A DNA stretch of 64,000 bases from positions 2,044,971 through 2,108,970 of the forward strand of contig JALPQD010000102.1 in NCBI GenBank assembly GCA_023101885.1. The letters are read 5' to 3'. How positions within the stretch are numbered: the first letter of the stretch is position 1; each line of letters begins with the position of its first letter. The notes under the pieces were generated by a model. That model was not told the DNA's origin. It made no database searches and was given only the letters and a program-made list of their open reading frames with translations. The translations under genes were made by a program, and so were the position numbers. This document shows, one piece after another, positions 57,906 to 64,000 of the stretch. The DNA is from Typhlomys cinereus. Its lineage: Eukaryota; Chordata; Mammalia; Rodentia; Platacanthomyidae.

Positions 57906-58299
57906 CTCAAATAGGGAGAAGATCTATAGAAGACAGGGCAACTTTGAGTGATCTTTCTCATTTGGTAGATTATAAGCATTTTGATGTTTTGGGGACATAT
58001 GGTAGATCTGGAAGTCTGGGCTTGGGGATTTGGTCATGAGAGAACTTGCATTTTACCTGTGTTGGACTTTATCCATCAGGAATAAAAGGATTTTGAAAGT
58101 AGGGAAGTGATATGATCAGCACTCTACTTGGCAAGATTGCTCTGGAAGCAATCCATAAGTAGATATTACTTGCTAATTTTAAGGGAATTACATGCAGCCA
58201 GCAGTAACTATTTATAGGTTAGGTCCAAGAGAGCATGAATAATTGAAATCCTTAGATGAAAATAATTTGGTGTAATGAGAAGTAAAAGACAAGTATGGG

Positions 58300-58425
58300 G
58301 CAGAGTTCCAGTCTCCTGCTAGTAAGTTACTGTTTGGCAAAGTCTTTCAAACTTCTCTGGGTCTTGTTTTTCTTCTTCTTCCATATCTAACTTAGGAAGT
58401 GCTAAATAAATTCTCTGAAGTCTCT
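58300..58425 (+). repeat. MIR-like fragment
   Basis: 'cagtctcctgctagtaagtt', 'actgtttggcaaagtctttc', 'aaacttctctgggtcttgtt' follow the MIR sense order. Confidence 0.5.
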
Positions 58426-59368
58426 AATAGTGCTATTAGTTTATGGCAGTCAATCTCCTTCCCTGTTATAAATTTTTTTAAATAGAGTTCAAGGGGCAAG
58501 TAGGATATTCTCTTGCCCTTATTACCAATAAGGATAAATAAGACTGGTCACATATCCTAGGAATTGGATAACTTGATAAATAAACAATTGCTCAGTATGT
58601 ATTAGAGACTTCTATGAAATTTCATACTTTTTTATATCTCAAATTTTACGTCTTCAGTTCAAGTGAAAAATCAAGGAATTTGTGAAGATTGAAGATAGAC
58701 ATGTTTTATTTATCTTTGTAGCTTCGCTATCCTTGTGGGTTTCTTTCTGCAGAAGCAACTGGCAGAACTATTTTTGGAGTGTTTTAATTGACTTTCTTCA
58801 TTCTTGCCATATTTTTCTAGTCATATGGTTTTCTGTTTCTTCTCAACTCATGAGTTTCTTTTTCACTTATCTTGAGGGTTAGAGACTCTACAGAAAAACT
58901 AATGAAACAGGTGAACTAAGATTTTTGGTAGTTTGGAGAGTAGGTTTCTCCTCCCAATGCTTTGCATCTGAAGTCAGAATAATATGGTGCCAGGAGAGTT
59001 GTTCCTTGATGAAAAAATTAGCCATTGGAGATGAGCTCAGAGACTCAAATACATGGAGGATGCTCATCTTGTTCAATATAGTTTGCTATAATTCAGTTTA
59101 TTAGCATATAGCAAGGATACTCGGAATTTAATTAGTATAGATCAATAATAAAAATAGTACTAATAAATAAAATACAGTAGGAACAGTCAAGGTCAGATTG
59201 AGTCTTTTGATTCTTATTTGGTAATCTGCTTTATGTCTGCTTTTCAGTACATTGCAAAGGGTAGACGATACTCTGTATGAAAGTTAGAGACCGGGAAGTA
59301 AAGAGAGACATAGAAGATACTTGACCATTTGTGGATGACCACAGTGATAAAAATAACAAAATTCTATA
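58426..59368. other. AT-rich non-repetitive sequence
   Basis: No feature is supported. Confidence 0.4.
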
Positions 59369-59383
59369 GCATCTACATTTTTG

Positions 59384-59428
59384 TTTTTTTATTATTTGTT
59401 ATTTATTCAATTGTGTGTATATGCATGC

Positions 59429-59465
<37 letters not shown>

Positions 59466-59676
59466 ATCATGGACAAATTTGGGAACCACCATGGACGCCT
59501 CCACCTCCTCCTTGTTTACTCTGCCCTGGGATTCACAGGCTCCACCCTACCAGGATCAGAAACGCAGGCCGCCCCCGCTTCCACCCAGCGTCTATAAGTG
59601 GGGTCTAGGATCCGAACTCAGGACCTTCTGCCTGTAAGGCAGAGGCTTAACCCCTGAGCCACCTCTCCAGCCCCAT
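59384..59676 (-). mobile_element. tRNA-derived SINE, subfamily B, with TSD
   Basis: Minus reading: ggggctggagaggtggctca, gagttcggatcc, the body, (CA)n (59429-59462) and 'attgaataaataac' tail. A 15-base duplication, gcatctacatttttg (59369-59383) and gcatctatatttttg (59677-59691), differs by one base. The B-specific EcoRI-like block is mutated here ('gacaaatttggg'). Confidence 0.93.
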
Positions 59677-59751
59677 GCATCTATATTTTTGAATATGTGG
59701 TTTATTTGATTTTCTATGAATGAAAACTTTTTATTTTTGGCAAGATAGGAC

Positions 59752-60450
59752 ATATTTTATTTATTTATGTAAAGTTTCATATATATATATGCAATGACTT
59801 TTTATCATTCTCTATGGTATTACTCTACCTTGTCCTCCTTCATTCTTCCACTGTCAATCTTCTTCCCAACCAATTTCTGTCCTACATATATATATTTTTT
59901 GGTCTGAGTCTCACTGAGTTTAATATGGGTTGTCGTCTATTTTAGCATGTGCTTGTGTACTTGCTGGAGCATAGACGACATATCAGTTGGTTACACCACT
60001 GAAGTAAGTGGATCTCCTTCCCCCAGCCAGCCTTAATCTTCCCTCAGCTTTAATCTTTCCCCATCTGTATCACAGTATTGATGGGCCCAATGTTGTGTTG
60101 GTCTTGTGTACGTAAACACAGCTGTAATAAGATCATGAATGTGTGGCCTTGTCATGACAAGTTCACTAGATATTGTTAGACAATATTTCTCCCCATTCTC
60201 TGGCTCTTATATTCTTTCTGTCCTCTATTAGGTAATATTACCTGAACTTTAGGTTGGGGGAGGAATTGATGTCCTGTGGAGAGTTGAGTATTCCATAGTA
60301 ACTTATTCTTTGCACTTTGACTAGTTGTGATTCTTTATGTTAACATCATCCATCAAAAAAAGCAGCTTTGTGGATGAAGACTGAGAACTATACTAACCTA
60401 TGGATCTAGAGGGTGGTTTATTGCATGTCCACTTACCAAGTCAATAGCGA
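59752..60450 (-). mobile_element. Lx-like rodent LINE-1 3'UTR
   Basis: A T/A-rich edge, then 'cttcccaaccaatttctgtc', 'gtctgagtctcactgagttt', 'tattgatgggcccaatgttg', 'ctggctcttatattctttct', 'gggaggaattgatgtcctgt', 'ttgactagttgtgattcttt', 'tggatgaagactgagaacta'. These words are in the order of the mouse/rat Lx-type 3'UTR read on the antisense strand. Strong support for a rodent source. Confidence 0.75.
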
Positions 60451-62444
60451 GTTATGGGTAAGATTTAAATGTGCTTAGAAAATTGTACCATTGTGAAATT
60501 CATAGTTTGTACTCTTCACTATTCATGTTTAAGAGTTAACGAAAGAAAAAAATGAACACAGTTTCCCCATCTTCATGCAGGTTTGAATACTTTGCATATT
60601 ATTTGCATAATTAGTGCCACAATGAATAGAATTTTCAGTCTTTGCAACTTTCTAACCAACGTCTTAAAAGTCTTTGTTTTCCTTTTAAATACCAAGTTGC
60701 ATTTCTTTATTACATTTACTCATTTGCTTTAGGATAAAACATCTACAGCTGTATGAAGTCCAACTTTCCCTTTGTTGACTGCAGAGCTGTTTCTTTTTAT
60801 CTGTGCATATTTCAATGATCAGTAGATTCAAAAGTATCTTTTCCTCTTTCTAGGTTTTGAGGTGTATATGAATTGATTAAAGTAAATATCATGAACGTGT
60901 GTGATTGGTTTTATTCTTGGTGAAGAGCAATAAGTGACTTCCATTTGGGGGAAACATGCTGTATTGTAAATGCATGACTCAGTAGAACATGGGAACTAAG
61001 TACGCACTGCCTAGCTATGAACTCTAGTTCTAACACTTTGTGGTTATGTAAGTTTAGACTATTACTTAAGTAGGAAAATATATCTAGAGAGTTTATTTTC
61101 AAAAACTGAATGAGTTCATTCATTTTAAAAGCTGAAATCAAAGGTGAAAAAATATTATCTGTTACCTCACTTTCAGCATGGTACTAAAAGGAAAATAGAA
61201 GAAGGAATCTGAAAAAAAATCTGTATTGAAAATATACTGTAGATATTTAAAAGTAACTGTTTAAAAGTCAGCTAGCTTTCAGATCATCTCTGCATTTTGT
61301 TACTTAAGGATAGGTAGAAACTCCAAAACAGCAACCAAAATACCCAATCATTTGTACTATATCCTATGAAGAGTGCTAAGAACAATTTTAAAATTTCTTA
61401 AAATTTTTATTTTTATTATGTTTATTATCAATCAATAAATAATGATGTCCCTTAGAGCAGTAGCATTTTAGAGTCAGTGGAGTGGGCATCTCACATGGTA
61501 TTGGGAGAGGATGGGTCAGATGCCCTCTTCAGAGAAAGGTGCTCAGCACACACGAGTCAAAACACATTCAGAGGAGCTTATTTGATGGGCAACAAAGAGT
61601 TTGGTTTGTGTGAAACAGGAAGATTTAGGGTTCTTGGGAGAACATGGTAGGTTTAATTTAGATATATTGAGTTTGAATGCCTGTAAATTACCCACCTGAA
61701 GGTATTGAAGATTATATTTGAACTGGAGTATATCAAGTCCATGAATGAAGAGAAAATGTGAAGATTATGAGTAATCCAAAGAACAATAGTTAGTGCATAA
61801 ATAGATCATTGTGATAATGAATGTCACATTAAAAAAGTTTTACAAGGGGGAGAATTACTGAGTTATGACAAACTCTAAGATGATCAAATTTTATTAAAAT
61901 AATGCCATTGGTTTGTTTTATCTTAGTATAGAACTCATTTAGAACCTCTAAATGTGAAGCAAAGTCAATCATTATCTTTGTTATTATTTTGGATATTTTG
62001 TCACCAATCTAACAAGAATGGCAGCAGTGAGCCAAGGCATATGTGGAAGTGATTCTAGCCATAGATGAGATTGGAGTTTCTGAAGGCAGTTTCTAGATTC
62101 TGTTGCTACTAGTGGTGAGGTGTGCTTGTGACACAGGTGACTCGAGTCCATAATTATCATTCTTTAAGGATGTGGCTGAGCTTCCTGCTGCTGCTTATAC
62201 AGTGATGTGTGATGACATTCTCAGATCTTTTGGAGGAAGTGATTCTTCCGCCCTATCTCACTCTGTAGTTTTATAGTTATGCCATAAAGATGTTATACTG
62301 TACTCAACACTCTGAAGTCTTTGAGACTGTAATTGGTTAATCCTATTTATTGAAAGCCATTCTTAATGGTCTATCCATATATTTTTGTGTTTGATATAAT
62401 AAGAAGATTTTGATCATTACCATGCTCTGTAAATTTTGTGTGTG
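60451..62444. other. AT-rich non-repetitive sequence
   Basis: No gene or clear repeat over 2 kb. Confidence 0.4.
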
Positions 62445-62760
62445 TGTGGGGGGGTAGTATGTGTGTATATGCGAATGCAAGTTCACTTGCGTAGGCATGT
62501 ATGTATAGAGGCCAAAGACCAACATCATATGTCTTCTTCTATCTATCTTTCCACCTTATTTTCTCAATGAATATGAAAATCACTGATTGGCTAGATCTGC
62601 CAAATAGAAATCCCAGCATCTGCCTGTCTCTGCCCTTAATCCCCAGAGTTATAGATGCATGCCGTCATTGCTGGTTTCATGTGGTGCTGAGGGTTAGAAC
62701 TCAGGCTCTCATGCTTGCAGAGCAAGCACTTTATCCACTGAGTCACCTCCCCAGCTCAGA
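62445..62760 (-). repeat. B4-type SINE
   Basis: A GT-rich start, 'tatagaggccaaagaccaac', 'ccttaatccccagagttata', 'gctgagggttagaactcagg', 'gcaagcactttatccactga', 'gtcacctccccagctc'. Full dimer order. Confidence 0.8.
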
Positions 62761-62811
62761 GCTCTGTAAACCTTTAACCAACCAAAAATTGAGCACAAAA
62801 GTATATTATTT

Positions 62812-62834
62812 AAAAAAATTTTTAGTGTGTGTAT

Positions 62835-62881
<47 letters not shown>

Positions 62882-63112
62882 AGAGGACACTGTATATCCC
62901 TGTGGACGACCAAGGGTGACTTTGGGAATCGTGGATTACTTCTACTATCTTTCTGGTTCAGTCTGGGATTTCCCAGGTTCTGCCCACCAGAGCCAGCAGT
63001 ACAGGCCACCACCATTTCAGCCTGGTGTTTTTACATGGGGTCTGGGATCCGAACTCAGGACCTTTTGCTTGTGAGGCAGAGTCTTAACCCCTGATCCATC
63101 TCTCAAGTCCAA
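62812..63112 (-). mobile_element. tRNA-derived SINE, subfamily A, with TSD
   Basis: Minus reading: 'ggacttgagagatggatcag', 'gcctcacaagcaaaaggtcc', 'tgagttcggatccc', the body with 'aaatcccagactgaaccaga', then (CA)n (62840-62878) and an A-rich tail. A perfect 15-base duplication, aaaagtatattattt, lies at 62797-62811 and 63113-63127. Confidence 0.93.
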
Positions 63113-63127
63113 AAAAGTATATTATTT

Positions 63128-64000
63128 TTATTAACTTATTGCTGTCTGGAATTTTAGGTCACAAACCATTCTGTAACCCAAGGATTTTTAGTAAGAAGTA
63201 TGAATGACTCCCTTACTCAAAGTAGGTCTGAAATGTAAATGGAAGACACATATTACTGTTTCATTAGTTTTTCTTCCTTGAGTTTCACTCTTTTCTGGGT
63301 GTCCTTCTTGAATCCAAAGAAAGATGACAAAAGGAAACACAAGGCGCATCTCTGACTAATCTAATGTGGAAGGACCAAGAAACCTCCCTATAGGCCTTTT
63401 AATCCTGGATTTTACCCTAGTTTCTGTTTGTTTACTGAGGAGAGATATGGAAGTAATGATTGAGAAGAGGAAAAGGAGGAAGAAAAGATTGGAATCTTCC
63501 TGTTATGGGACAGCACTTGGAGGAGAATAGGCTAGGTGAGAGAATAAAAAACAGATGTTTGGATTTCAGTAATAAAGTCTGAAGGCCATGCTATAGCCCT
63601 GGAAGTTGTATCTAGCCTTTATCATACCCCAAACTTTGCCCAATGTTTCCTTGACTCCACCATTTTCATCATCTGTTCTCTTTAAGGAGGGAGCAGGAGA
63701 GAGGGGAGAGCTTTGGGTTTATTGTAGGAGTTAATATTTGTTTGTCATTCAACACATATTAATATCTGTTGAACACTTGTGTAGATATTCTTTCAGGTAT
63801 AATGGTGGAGGGAGAAGGGTAAGGGAGAGGATGAGAGGGAAAGAGACAGAGACAGAGAGATAGAGATGAAAGAGAGAGAAAGGAAGAGCGATTGAAATTT
63901 TGATTTGGATTCAGGCTTACACAAAATAAAATCTTATATGGAACCTCTCTGATATATTCAACCTGCCTTAGGGGCAATCTCTACATAGTATACATGTGAG
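63128..64000. other. Non-repetitive sequence with a GA-rich patch
   Basis: 63800-63890 is AG-rich (GAGACAGAGACAGAGAG...). 63740-63790 contains 'tctgttgaacacttgtgtag', possibly the start of an L2 fragment. No gene is supported. Confidence 0.4.

Larger units (their letters stand above)
57080..58170 (+). repeat. L2 LINE copy split by two B4-type SINEs
   Basis: The L2 3' words run in order across the window: 'aaatatttgttgagtacttc' (57104), 'cagtctaaatgagagaca' (57500), and, after the second SINE, 'acttgcattttacctgtgtt', 'gatatgatcagcactctact', 'attgctctggaag'. The SINEs at 57137 and 57640 interrupt it. Confidence 0.65.

Noticed and set aside
1..64000. CRISPR array, operon, phage or other prokaryotic system
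   Set aside because: There are no regularly spaced repeats, dense coding or ribosome-binding sites. All repeats are vertebrate transposons or microsatellites.

Overview
The window is nuclear DNA from a mammal, almost certainly a rodent. The evidence is the repeat content: LINE-1 elements in several age classes, including a 3' end (59752-60450) that resembles the rodent Lx type; B1/B4/ID-type SINEs; a tRNA-derived SINE carrying a (CA)n tract and an AATAAA-containing tail; and old mammalian repeats (MIR, L2, MaLR, hAT remnants). The dominant SINE has a B2/ID-like head and does not match mouse or rat B2 along its body. That suggests a rodent outside Mus/Rattus; dipodoid (jerboa or jumping mouse) and geomyoid rodents are candidates, but this is inference. 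No complete host gene is visible. The only host coding signal worth recording is a 48-base exon-like segment at 6602-6649, so the window reads as intergenic DNA or a large intron.

Layout. 1-2545: the 5' part of a young LINE-1 on the minus strand (GC-rich 5'UTR, complete ORF1, start of ORF2 with a one-base frameshift), cut by the left edge. 2546-9300: mostly single-copy sequence with hAT-like, MIR and SINE insertions and the exon candidate. 9300-20060: LINE-1-rich, with ancient minus-strand copies, SINEs with target-site duplications, and a 5'-truncated LINE-1 (18482-20055) with a readable target-site duplication. 20060-34000: mixed old repeats, minus-strand LTR-like pieces, and several non-repetitive stretches that look like conserved non-coding DNA. 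34000-47300: SINEs, L2, MIR, a 361-base polypurine block, and a 22-base perfect palindrome. 47307-47631: an ERVK/IAP-like LTR with TATA box and poly(A) signal. 48000-56000: old retroelement remnants and a recent 78-base tandem duplication (53426-53581). 56560-57060: AT-rich non-repetitive sequence that looks enhancer-like. 57080-58170: an L2 copy interrupted by two B4-type SINEs. 59384-63112: two more well-delimited tRNA-derived SINEs and the Lx-like LINE-1 end.

Functional reading. The LINE-1 and SINE insertions are linked mechanistically: the SINEs have A-rich tails, AATAAA signals and 11-15 base target-site duplications, as expected for insertion by LINE-1 machinery. I found no operon-like organisation, CRISPR array, genuine tRNA/rRNA gene or convincing new gene system. 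All repeat family names come from memory of consensus features, not from a database search.
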